5,667 nt of DNA. Source: Rhodospirillales bacterium (GTDB lineage: Bacteria; Pseudomonadota; Alphaproteobacteria; Rhodospirillales_A; Casp-alpha2). Both the position numbers and the translations under genes were made by a program. Below the pieces are notes generated by a model. The model did no database searches, had not been told where the DNA came from, and was given only the letters and a program-made list of their open reading frames with translations. Location: the NCBI GenBank assembly GCA_016763915.1, contig JAESSX010000299.1, forward strand, positions 1 to 5,667, in the 5' to 3' direction. How positions within the stretch are numbered: position 1 is the first letter of the stretch; each line of letters starts with the position of its first letter. Positions 1-5,667 of this stretch are shown here, one piece after another.

Positions 1-193
1 CGCCTGCGCCAATGCGCCGATGATGCAGATCGGCGACGATTACTTTGAGGACCTGGATGCCGGCAGCACGAGCGCGGTCCTGGAAAAGCTGAAGGCCGGC
101 GACACCCCGAAACCCGGCTCGCAAACCGGGCGCCATACGTCTGAACCGGCCGGCGGGCTGACCTCATTGAAGGATTTGGAGGGCGGGAAATAG
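1..193 (+). CDS. nuoE: NADH-quinone oxidoreductase subunit E, C-terminal fragment (24 kDa subunit, 5' end outside window)
   Basis: This is the tail of NuoE, the thioredoxin-like subunit of the NADH-oxidising module that carries the [2Fe-2S] cluster N1a. Complete codons start at base 2; base 1 ends the previous codon. Sixty-three residues are readable before the TAG at 191-193. They begin [18 protein letters not shown], which is the family's conserved stretch around the last N1a ligand; the Cys at bases 5-7 is that ligand. The other three cysteines and the N-terminal helical region lie off the left edge. After the conserved core comes a Gly/Pro-rich tail with [14 protein letters not shown], a type of C-terminal extension seen in alphaproteobacterial NuoE. 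The stop is 2 nt before nuoF, and the nuoF ribosome-binding site lies inside this gene. The fold end and position in the operon make the call firm despite truncation. Confidence 0.95.
   Translation, partial: ACANAPMMQIGDDYFEDLDAGSTSAVLEKLKAGDTPKPGSQTGRHTSEPAGGLTSLKDLEGGK
178..183 (+). promoter_or_regulatory. Ribosome-binding site of nuoF
   Basis: GGAGGG lies 12 nt before the nuoF ATG, inside the last codons of nuoE. A second purine run, AAGGA at 170-174, is further off. The spacing is somewhat long, but it supports initiation at 196 and suggests that nuoF translation depends on ribosomes finishing nuoE. Confidence 0.55.
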
Positions 194-195
194 CC

Positions 196-1485
196 ATGTT
201 GAAAGACAAGGACCGCATCTTCACCAACATCTACGGGTTGGAGGACACCGGCCTGGCGGCGTCGAAAAAGCGCGGCGACTGGTCGCGCACGAAATCCCTG
301 CTGGCCATGGGGCGCGAAAATATCACCCTGGAAATCAAGGAATCCGAACTGCGCGGGCGCGGCGGCGCCGGATTTTCCACCGGCATGAAATGGTCGTTCA
401 TGCCCAAGGAAGTCGGAGAGCGCCCGCATTATCTGGTCATCAACGCCGACGAGGGCGAGCCCGGCACCTGCAAGGACCGCGAAATTCTCCGCAACGAACC
501 CCATAAGCTGATTGAAGGGGCCCTGGTGGCGTCGTTCGCCATGGGCGCCAACGCCGCCTATTGCTACGTGCGGGGCGAATTCTACCGCGAGACCGAAGCC
601 CTGCAGCGCGCCGTCGATGAAGCCTACGAAGACGGCCTGATCGGCGAGGACGCCTGCGGGTCGGGCTACCGGTTCGATTTTTATATTCACCGGGGCATGG
701 GGGCCTACATCTGCGGCGAGGAAACGGCGCTGATCGAAAGCATCGAAGGCAAGAAGGGGCAACCCCGCCTGAAACCGCCGTTCCCGGCCAACTGTGGGCT
801 TTACGGCTGCCCGACGACGGTCAACAACGTGGAATCCATCGCCGTGACGCCGACCATCCTCAGGCGCGGCGCGGACTGGTTCGCCGGCCTGGGCAAGCCC
901 AAAAACACCGGCTCCAAGCTGTTCAATATCTCCGGCCACGTCAACAATCCGTGCACGGTCGAAGAAGAACTCGGCATTTCGCTGAAAGACCTGATCGAAA
1001 TCCACGCCGGCGGCGTCATCGGCGGCTGGGACAACCTGGGCGCCATTATTCCGGGCGGATCATCAGTGCCGATGCTGCCCAAAGACATCTGCGAAACCGT
1101 GACCATGGATTTCAACGCGCTCAGCGCCGTCAGATCGGGCCTCGGCACCGGGGCGGTTATCGTCATGGACAAGGATACCGATCTGGTGCGCGCCATCTGC
1201 CGCCTGTCCAGGTTCTACAAACATGAAAGTTGCGGCCAGTGCACGCCATGCCGCGAGGGCACCGGCTGGATGTGGCGGATGATGGAACGCCTGGCCGCGG
1301 GCGACGCAAAGCCTGAGGAAATCGATCTGCTGGAGGACGTCACCCGCCAGGTCGAAGGGCACACCATCTGCGCGCTGGGTGACGCGGCGGCGTGGCCGAT
1401 CCAGGGCCTGATCCGCCATTTCCGCCCGCTTTTGGAACAACGCATCGCCGACCGCCAGCCCGGCGCCAAAACGGAAGCCGCCTGA
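196..1485 (+). CDS. nuoF: NADH-quinone oxidoreductase subunit F (51 kDa NADH- and FMN-binding subunit)
   Basis: NuoF oxidises NADH, passes the hydride to FMN and feeds electrons into the Fe-S chain at the tip of the cytoplasmic arm of complex I. The 429-residue protein is of normal family length. The glycine-rich nucleotide/flavin motif [13 protein letters not shown] is at residues 54-66, and [14 protein letters not shown] is at 83-96. [19 protein letters not shown] (167-185) contains the conserved acidic pair E175-E176. An SLBB-type region follows at about 240-330 ([17 protein letters not shown] onward). The N3 [4Fe-4S] ligands are C346, C349 and C352 in ESCGQCTPC, plus C392 in [13 protein letters not shown]. 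All key residues are intact. The sequence resembles the mitochondrial NDUFV1 subunit closely, in line with an alphaproteobacterial source. ATG at 196 gives the expected N-terminus ([14 protein letters not shown]). The gene starts 2 nt after nuoE and ends 1 nt before nuoG. Confidence 0.98.
   Translation: MLKDKDRIFTNIYGLEDTGLAASKKRGDWSRTKSLLAMGRENITLEIKESELRGRGGAGFSTGMKWSFMPKEVGERPHYLVINADEGEPGTCKDREILRNEPHKLIEGALVASFAMGANAAYCYVRGEFYRETEALQRAVDEAYEDGLIGEDACGSGYRFDFYIHRGMGAYICGEETALIESIEGKKGQPRLKPPFPANCGLYGCPTTVNNVESIAVTPTILRRGADWFAGLGKPKNTGSKLFNISGHVNNPCTVEEELGISLKDLIEIHAGGVIGGWDNLGAIIPGGSSVPMLPKDICETVTMDFNALSAVRSGLGTGAVIVMDKDTDLVRAICRLSRFYKHESCGQCTPCREGTGWMWRMMERLAAGDAKPEEIDLLEDVTRQVEGHTICALGDAAAWPIQGLIRHFRPLLEQRIADRQPGAKTEAA
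1473..1477 (+). promoter_or_regulatory. Ribosome-binding site of nuoG
   Basis: GGAAG within the last codons of nuoF sits 9 nt before the nuoG ATG at 1487. Only one base separates the nuoF stop (1483-1485) from this start, so translation of the two genes is probably coupled. Confidence 0.5.
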
Positions 1486-1486
1486 G

Positions 1487-3583
1487 ATGCCTAAACTGAC
1501 CATCAACGGCATTGAAATCGAGGTCGATCACGGCCTCACGGTGTTGCAGGCGTGCGAGCAGGCGGGCATCGAAATTCCGCGTTTCTGTTATCACGAACGG
1601 CTGTCCATTGCCGGCAACTGCCGCATGTGTCTGGTCCACATGGAACGCGCGCCCAAGCCGATAGCATCCTGCGCCATGCCGGTGGGCGATGGCATGGTCA
1701 TCGAAACCGACACGCCGGAAGTCCGCAAAATGCGCCGCGGCGTGATGGAATTCCTGCTCATCAACCACCCGCTGGACTGCCCCATCTGCGACCAGGGCGG
1801 CGAATGCGATCTGCAGGACCAGGCCATGGGGTACGGCTTTGACCGGGGCCGGTATCTGGAAAACAAACGCGCCGTCAAGGACAAGGACCTCGGCCCCCTG
1901 ATCAAGACCATCATGACCCGTTGCATCCATTGCACGCGCTGTATCCGTTTCGCCACCGAGGTCGCCGGCGTGCCCGAACTGGGCGCCACCGGGCGCGGGG
2001 AGGAGATGGAAGTCGGCACCTATGTCGAGAAGGCGCTGACGTCGGAACTGTCGGGCAACATGATCGACCTGTGTCCGGTCGGCGCCCTGACGTCGAAGCC
2101 CTATGCCTTCGTGGCGCGGCCGTGGGAATTGAAGAAAACCGAATCCATCGACGTGCTGGACGCCGTCTGCTGCAACATCCGCATCGATACCCGGGGCGCC
2201 GAGGTTATGCGAATTCTGCCCAGGCTCAATGAAGACGTGAACGAGGAATGGATTTCCGACAAGACCCGTTTTGCCTGCGACGGACTGAAACGCCAGCGCC
2301 TCGATCAGCCCTATGTGCGCCGCGACGGCAAACTGCAACCGGCGACCTGGGACGAAGCCTTCGCCGCCATCGCCGAAAAAGCCAAGCAGACCAGCGGTAA
2401 AAAAATCGCCGCCATCGCAGGCGATCTCGCCGATTGCGAATCCATGATGGCGCTGAAGGATCTGATGACGGCCTTAGGCTCGGCCAACACCGATTGCCGC
2501 CAGGACGGGGCCCGTCTGGACCCGTCGTGCCGCGCCGGATATCTGTTCAATACCACCATTGCCGGGATCGACGGAGCCGACGCGTGCCTGATCATCGGCG
2601 CCAACCCGCGCATCGAGGCCCCGGTCCTGAACGCGCGCATTCGCAAACGTGCGATCCGGGGCGCTTTCCCCATTGCCGTCGTCGGCGGCGTCGCGGATGG
2701 CGGCACCGACCTGACCTACGATTACGATTTCCTGGGCGCCGACGCCGGGGTGCTGCAGGCCCTGGCCGGCGGCAGTCACCCATTCGCCAAGGTCCTGAAA
2801 AAAGCTAAAAAGGCGATGTTGATTATCGGACAAGGCGCCTTGACCGGGGCCGGCGGCGCCAATGCCCTAAGTGCTGCCCGCGCCATCGCCGAAGCGTGCG
2901 GCATGGTCGAAGACAAATACGGCTGGAACGGGTTTAACGTGCTGCACACCGCCGCCGCGCGGGCCGGCGGGCTGGACCTCGGCTTCGTGCCGGGCAAGGG
3001 CGGGCTGGATGTCGGGGGCATCCTCGACGGCGCCGAAAACGGCAAGCTCGACATGGTCTACCTGCTGGGCGCCGATGAAATCGACATGAACCGGCTGGGC
3101 GGCGCCTTCGTCGTCTATCAGGGCCACCACGGCGACGCCGGGGCGCATCGCGCCGACGTCATCCTGCCGGGCGCCGCCTATACGGAAAAGAACGCCACCT
3201 ACGTCAACACCGAAGGCCGGATCCAGCGCACGCGTCTGGCCGCCTTTCCGCCGGGCGACGCGCGCGAGGACTGGGCCATTATCCGGGCGCTGTCGGCCGT
3301 TCTCGGGCACACCCTTGGCTATGACGATCTTAATAAGGTGCGCGGCCGGCTGGTCGAGGCCAATCCGGTGTTCCTCAACGTCCATGAAACCGTCCCGGCG
3401 GCGTGGGGCGAATTCGGCGAACCATACACGCCCGGGGACGCCCCCGGCGATGGCGCGGCGTTGATCTCGCCGATTGAAAATTTCTACATGACCGACCCGA
3501 TCAGCCGGGCGTCGGCGACCATGGCCCGATGCACGGAAACGGCGTCGGCCTCGAAACAGGACAAGACCGGAACCGATGGTTGA
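1487..3583 (+). CDS. nuoG: NADH-quinone oxidoreductase subunit G (75 kDa iron-sulfur subunit)
   Basis: NuoG is the large electron-relay subunit of the peripheral arm and carries electrons from NuoF toward NuoI. The 698-residue protein starts with a plant-type ferredoxin domain whose N1b [2Fe-2S] ligands are C34, C45, C48 and C62. The His-Cys domain has H94, C98, C101 and C107 ([14 protein letters not shown]) for N5. The next 4Fe-4S domain has C146, C149 and C152 plus C196 for N4. From about residue 215 a molybdopterin-oxidoreductase-like domain follows, with the landmarks [24 protein letters not shown] (239-262) and [25 protein letters not shown] (554-578). No cofactor is expected to bind there in this family. 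The four-cysteine N7 motif known from E. coli and Thermus is absent, as in mitochondria. An adjacent C228-C229 pair sits where relatives usually have small residues. The length fits the short alphaproteobacterial/mitochondrial type. The stop overlaps nuoH by 8 nt. Confidence 0.98.
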   Translation: MPKLTINGIEIEVDHGLTVLQACEQAGIEIPRFCYHERLSIAGNCRMCLVHMERAPKPIASCAMPVGDGMVIETDTPEVRKMRRGVMEFLLINHPLDCPICDQGGECDLQDQAMGYGFDRGRYLENKRAVKDKDLGPLIKTIMTRCIHCTRCIRFATEVAGVPELGATGRGEEMEVGTYVEKALTSELSGNMIDLCPVGALTSKPYAFVARPWELKKTESIDVLDAVCCNIRIDTRGAEVMRILPRLNEDVNEEWISDKTRFACDGLKRQRLDQPYVRRDGKLQPATWDEAFAAIAEKAKQTSGKKIAAIAGDLADCESMMALKDLMTALGSANTDCRQDGARLDPSCRAGYLFNTTIAGIDGADACLIIGANPRIEAPVLNARIRKRAIRGAFPIAVVGGVADGGTDLTYDYDFLGADAGVLQALAGGSHPFAKVLKKAKKAMLIIGQGALTGAGGANALSAARAIAEACGMVEDKYGWNGFNVLHTAAARAGGLDLGFVPGKGGLDVGGILDGAENGKLDMVYLLGADEIDMNRLGGAFVVYQGHHGDAGAHRADVILPGAAYTEKNATYVNTEGRIQRTRLAAFPPGDAREDWAIIRALSAVLGHTLGYDDLNKVRGRLVEANPVFLNVHETVPAAWGEFGEPYTPGDAPGDGAALISPIENFYMTDPISRASATMARCTETASASKQDKTGTDG

Positions 3584-4592
3584 ATTTTGGCTCGAATACA
3601 TCTGGCCGGTGGCGTGGATTGTCATCAAGATCGTCGCCATCGTCGCGCCGGTCATGATTGCGGTGGCCTACCTGACCTATGCCGAACGCAAGGTCATCGG
3701 CGCCATGCAACTCAGGCGCGGGCCCAACGTGGTGGGGCCGTTCGGGCTGTTGCAGCCGATCGCCGACGGACTCAAGCTGTTCTTAAAGGAAACCATCATC
3801 CCGACCGGCGCCAATCGGGGCGTGTTTATCGCAGCCCCCTGCATCACCTTCGTCCTGGCGCTGGTGGCGTGGGCGGTGATCCCGTTCGGCGACGGCTTGG
3901 TACTGGCCGACATCAACGTCGGAATCCTCTACCTGTTCGCCATATCCTCGCTCGGCGTGTACGGCATTCTGATGGCCGGGTGGGCGTCCAATTCGCGCTA
4001 TGCGTTCCTCGGCGGGCTGCGCTCGGCGGCGCAGATGGTGTCCTACGAAGTGTCCATGGGATTCGTCATCGTTACCGTTCTTTTGTTGGCGGGGTCGTTG
4101 AATTTGAGCGTCATCGTCAATGCGCAGAAAGATATGTGGTTCGTGATACCGCTGTTTCCCATGGCGGTGATCTTCTTCATTTCCACCCTGGCCGAAACCA
4201 ACCGCCATCCGTTCGACATGGCGGAAGCCGAATCGGAACTGGTGGCCGGGTTCAACGTCGAATATTCGGCGATGACCTTCGCCCTGTTCTTCCTGGGCGA
4301 ATACGCCAACATGATCATGATGTCCGGGTTGACCACCATCCTGTTCCTCGGCGGATGGCTGCCGCCCATGGATATCGCCCTGTTCACCTGGATTCCGGGG
4401 CCGGTGTGGTTCGCCGCCAAGATCGCCCTGGTGCTGTTCGTGTTCCTGTGGGTGCGCGCCACGTTCCCGCGCTATCGTTACGACCAGTTGATGCGGCTGG
4501 GCTGGAAGGTGTTCCTGCCGATTTCCCTGGCCGCCGTGGCCATCGTCGGCGGTGCCGTAGTGGCCTTCGATCTGGTCCCGGTGGCGGGGTAA
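3576..4592 (+). CDS. nuoH: NADH-quinone oxidoreductase subunit H (ND1-like membrane subunit)
   Basis: NuoH is the inner-membrane subunit at the foot of the peripheral arm. With NuoB, NuoD and NuoI it forms the quinone-binding tunnel and starts the chain of charged residues that transmits energy to the proton channels. The 338-residue protein is very hydrophobic, with about eight membrane segments, roughly at 10-32, 84-104, 113-133, 160-176, 187-206, 233-257, 274-293 and 312-331. Family motifs are intact: [20 protein letters not shown] (36-55), [10 protein letters not shown] (63-72), the loop [20 protein letters not shown] (135-154), and [20 protein letters not shown] (206-225). The last is the acidic loop near the quinone entrance. 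[18 protein letters not shown] follows at 294-311. The ATG at 3576 overlaps the nuoG end by 8 nt. It gives the usual short N-terminus [11 protein letters not shown], so a later start is unlikely. The upstream Shine-Dalgarno is weak, which points to coupling with nuoG. Confidence 0.98.
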   Translation: MVEFWLEYIWPVAWIVIKIVAIVAPVMIAVAYLTYAERKVIGAMQLRRGPNVVGPFGLLQPIADGLKLFLKETIIPTGANRGVFIAAPCITFVLALVAWAVIPFGDGLVLADINVGILYLFAISSLGVYGILMAGWASNSRYAFLGGLRSAAQMVSYEVSMGFVIVTVLLLAGSLNLSVIVNAQKDMWFVIPLFPMAVIFFISTLAETNRHPFDMAEAESELVAGFNVEYSAMTFALFFLGEYANMIMMSGLTTILFLGGWLPPMDIALFTWIPGPVWFAAKIALVLFVFLWVRATFPRYRYDQLMRLGWKVFLPISLAAVAIVGGAVVAFDLVPVAG

Positions 4593-4597
4593 GGGGG
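4591..4597 (+). promoter_or_regulatory. Ribosome-binding site of nuoI
   Basis: AAGGGGG begins inside the nuoH stop codon (4590-4592) and ends 8 nt before the nuoI ATG at 4606. This is good spacing and selects 4606 as the start. An out-of-frame ATG at 4601 lies too close to the purine run to be favoured, and reads only two sense codons. Confidence 0.6.
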
Positions 4598-4605
4598 CGG
4601 ATGCC

Positions 4606-5094
4606 ATGAGCTTTTTCAGACGCACCATGAAAACGGTTCTGTTGACAGAACTGGTGCGCGGCATGGCGTTGACGCTGTTCTATATGTTCCGCAAGAAAAT
4701 AACCATCAACTACCCGTTTGAAAAAGGACCGCTGTCGCCGCGCTTTAGGGGCGAACACGCGCTGAGACGGTATCCAAACGGCGAGGAACGCTGCATTGCG
4801 TGCAAGCTGTGCGAAGCGATCTGCCCGGCCCAGGCCATTACCATCGAGGCCGAACCCCGCGATGACGGCTCCAGGCGCACCACGCGCTACGACATCGACA
4901 TGGTCAAATGCATCTATTGCGGCCTGTGCGAAGAGGCCTGCCCGGTGGACGCCATTGTCGAAGGCCCGAATTTCGAGTATTCGACAGAGAGCCGCGAAGA
5001 ACTGCTCTACAACAAGGACAAGCTGCTCGCCAACGGCGACCGCTGGGAAACGGAAATCGCCGAACGGTTGCGGCTGAATGCGGATTACCGCTGA
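4606..5094 (+). CDS. nuoI: NADH-quinone oxidoreductase subunit I (TYKY-type 2x[4Fe-4S] ferredoxin subunit)
   Basis: NuoI carries clusters N6a and N6b, which pass electrons from NuoG toward the terminal cluster N2 in NuoB next to the quinone site. The 162-residue protein opens with an amphipathic membrane-associated N-terminal region (to about residue 30) and then [21 protein letters not shown] (36-56). Two classic 4Fe-4S motifs follow: C63, C66, C69 and C73 ([16 protein letters not shown]) and C102, C105, C108 and C112 ([16 protein letters not shown]). In each, the fourth Cys completes the partner cluster, as in other 8Fe ferredoxins. The C-terminal [30 protein letters not shown] is typical of alphaproteobacteria and mitochondria. 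ATG at 4606 matches the family N-terminus; an internal Met at residue 8 is a less likely start. The gene follows nuoH by 13 nt. Confidence 0.98.
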   Translation: MSFFRRTMKTVLLTELVRGMALTLFYMFRKKITINYPFEKGPLSPRFRGEHALRRYPNGEERCIACKLCEAICPAQAITIEAEPRDDGSRRTTRYDIDMVKCIYCGLCEEACPVDAIVEGPNFEYSTESREELLYNKDKLLANGDRWETEIAERLRLNADYR

Positions 5095-5109
5095 GCAGTA
5101 TGCAGGAAC

Positions 5110-5116
5110 AGGAAAG
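5110..5116 (+). promoter_or_regulatory. Possible ribosome-binding site of nuoJ
   Basis: AGGAAAG lies 13 nt before the nuoJ ATG at 5130. AGGAA at 5104-5108 is a second, more distant match. The spacing is longer than ideal, so initiation of nuoJ may be modest or helped by structure or coupling. No better Shine-Dalgarno lies closer. Confidence 0.4.
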
Positions 5117-5129
5117 TTAAAGACCCGAC

Positions 5130-5667
5130 ATGATCCAGGCCTTGGCATTTTATATGTTCGCATCGTTCGCCATTATCTCAGGCGTGTTGGTGATTTCCGC
5201 GCGCAATCCGGTGCATTCGGTGTTGTTCCTGATTCTCGCCTTTTTCAACGCGGCGGGGCTGTTCGTGCTGTTGGGGGCGGAATTCCTGGCCATGATCCTG
5301 GTCGTCGTCTACGTCGGCGCGGTGGCGGTGTTGTTCCTGTTCGTGGTCATGATGCTGGACATCAACTTCGTCGAACTGCGCCAGGGGTTCATGCAAAACC
5401 TGCCGACCGGGATCATGATCGGGCTGGTGTTGCTGCTCGAACTGGCGGTTATCGTCGGCGGCACCGCGATCATGCCGGACGTGGCCCAAAATGCCGCGTG
5501 GCCAACGCCGCCGATCGATCAGGTGAGCAATACACAGGCCCTCGGCGAGATACTCTATACCCATTACATCTACCTGTTTCAGGTGGCCGGGATGATCCTG
5601 CTGGTGGCTATGGTCGGCGCCATCGTGCTGACCCACCGTAAGCGCGAAGGGGTGCACGAGCAGCGCA
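5130..5667 (+). CDS. nuoJ: NADH-quinone oxidoreductase subunit J (ND6-like membrane subunit), 3' end outside window
   Basis: NuoJ is a small membrane subunit of the proton-pumping arm, next to NuoH, NuoA and NuoK. It takes part in coupling quinone chemistry to proton transfer. The frame is open from ATG 5130 to the window edge, giving 179 full codons plus one base, without a stop. Five hydrophobic segments are visible, roughly at 3-23, 29-49, 54-76, 94-115 and 146-168, as the family has. The conserved third segment reads EFLAMILVVVYVGAVAVLFL (51-70). It holds the YVGAVAVLFLF signature, where other complex I structures show a pi-bulge that changes with the catalytic state. ISARNPVHSVL (22-32) is also typical. 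The C-terminal part after residue 169 is charged (HRKREGVHEQR), so only a short tail should be missing. The start was chosen because translation from it gives the usual MIQALAFYMFA N-terminus. The gene lies 35 nt after nuoI. Confidence 0.96.
   Translation, partial: MIQALAFYMFASFAIISGVLVISARNPVHSVLFLILAFFNAAGLFVLLGAEFLAMILVVVYVGAVAVLFLFVVMMLDINFVELRQGFMQNLPTGIMIGLVLLLELAVIVGGTAIMPDVAQNAAWPTPPIDQVSNTQALGEILYTHYIYLFQVAGMILLVAMVGAIVLTHRKREGVHEQR

Noticed and set aside
40..1005. Antisense open frame (321 codons) opposite nuoE and nuoF
   Set aside because: It is a shadow of the real genes: it crosses the nuoE/nuoF junction, its composition is biased, and no family motif is visible.
2168..2280. Possible N7 [4Fe-4S] cluster in NuoG formed by C228, C229 and C264
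   Set aside because: The C-x2-C-x3-C spacing is missing. C264 does not align with the fourth N7 ligand, whose position is in the WISDKTRF stretch. The protein belongs to the N7-less type.
1340..2338. Long antisense open frame (332 codons) opposite the end of nuoF and first part of nuoG
   Set aside because: It lies opposite two clear genes with intact cluster motifs. Long antisense frames are expected in GC-rich coding DNA. Its translation shows no recognisable domain.
3587..4609. Open + frame of 340 codons overlapping nuoH
   Set aside because: It is a shadow frame: its Arg/His/Gly-rich translation lacks any motif, while the nuoH frame carries all the family motifs.
3783..4664. Antisense open frame (293 codons) opposite nuoH
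   Set aside because: The product is rich in His, Gln, Arg and Gly, as expected when hydrophobic membrane codons are read in reverse. It is not a plausible protein.
5078..5641. Open + frame of 187 codons overlapping the end of nuoI and nuoJ
   Set aside because: It is a frame-shifted shadow of nuoJ. The frame starting at 5130 gives the clear NuoJ membrane protein with the YVGAVAVLFLF signature.
1..5667. Mobile elements, CRISPR arrays, tRNA or rRNA genes, operon-internal promoters or terminators
   Set aside because: None were seen. Almost every base is in a nuo gene, the longest non-coding gap is 35 nt, and no repeat array or hairpin followed by a T-run was noticed by eye.

Overview
The window is an uninterrupted piece of the nuo operon, which encodes respiratory complex I (proton-translocating NADH:ubiquinone oxidoreductase, NDH-1). 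Six genes lie head to tail on the + strand: the 3' end of nuoE, complete nuoF, nuoG, nuoH and nuoI, and most of nuoJ, which runs off the right edge. The sequence is GC-rich. The proteins have a strong alphaproteobacterial, mitochondrion-like look. NuoF closely resembles the mitochondrial 51 kDa subunit, NuoG is the shorter type without the N7 cluster ligand set, and NuoI has the typical alphaproteobacterial length and sequence. A free-living alphaproteobacterium, perhaps of the Rhodospirillales type, is the best guess. Genus cannot be told from this window.

Layout: 1-193 is the NuoE C-terminus, with the last [2Fe-2S] cysteine visible. 196-1485 is NuoF (NADH/FMN site, N3 cluster). 1487-3583 is NuoG (N1b, N5, N4 clusters plus a molybdopterin-oxidoreductase-like domain). 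3576-4592 is NuoH (membrane subunit of the quinone site). 4606-5094 is NuoI (N6a/N6b clusters). 5130-5667 is NuoJ (membrane subunit, 3' truncated). Gaps are 2 nt (E/F), 1 nt (F/G), an 8-nt overlap (G/H), 13 nt (H/I) and 35 nt (I/J). This implies one transcript and, at several junctions, translational coupling. No promoter, terminator, RNA gene, mobile element, repeat array or CRISPR is seen, and no stretch of 300 bases lacks a gene.

Together these genes encode the electron path. NADH gives a hydride to FMN in NuoF, and NuoE carries the side cluster N1a. Electrons pass through the Fe-S chain of NuoF, NuoG and NuoI to quinone at the interface with NuoH. NuoH and NuoJ are part of the link to the proton-pumping arm, whose antiporter-like subunits (NuoL, M, N) would be expected downstream.

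I found no undescribed system here. The oddities are small: an adjacent Cys-Cys pair in NuoG at the start of its C-terminal domain, a six-codon micro-ORF between nuoI and nuoJ, and a minimal start-stop motif in front of nuoI.
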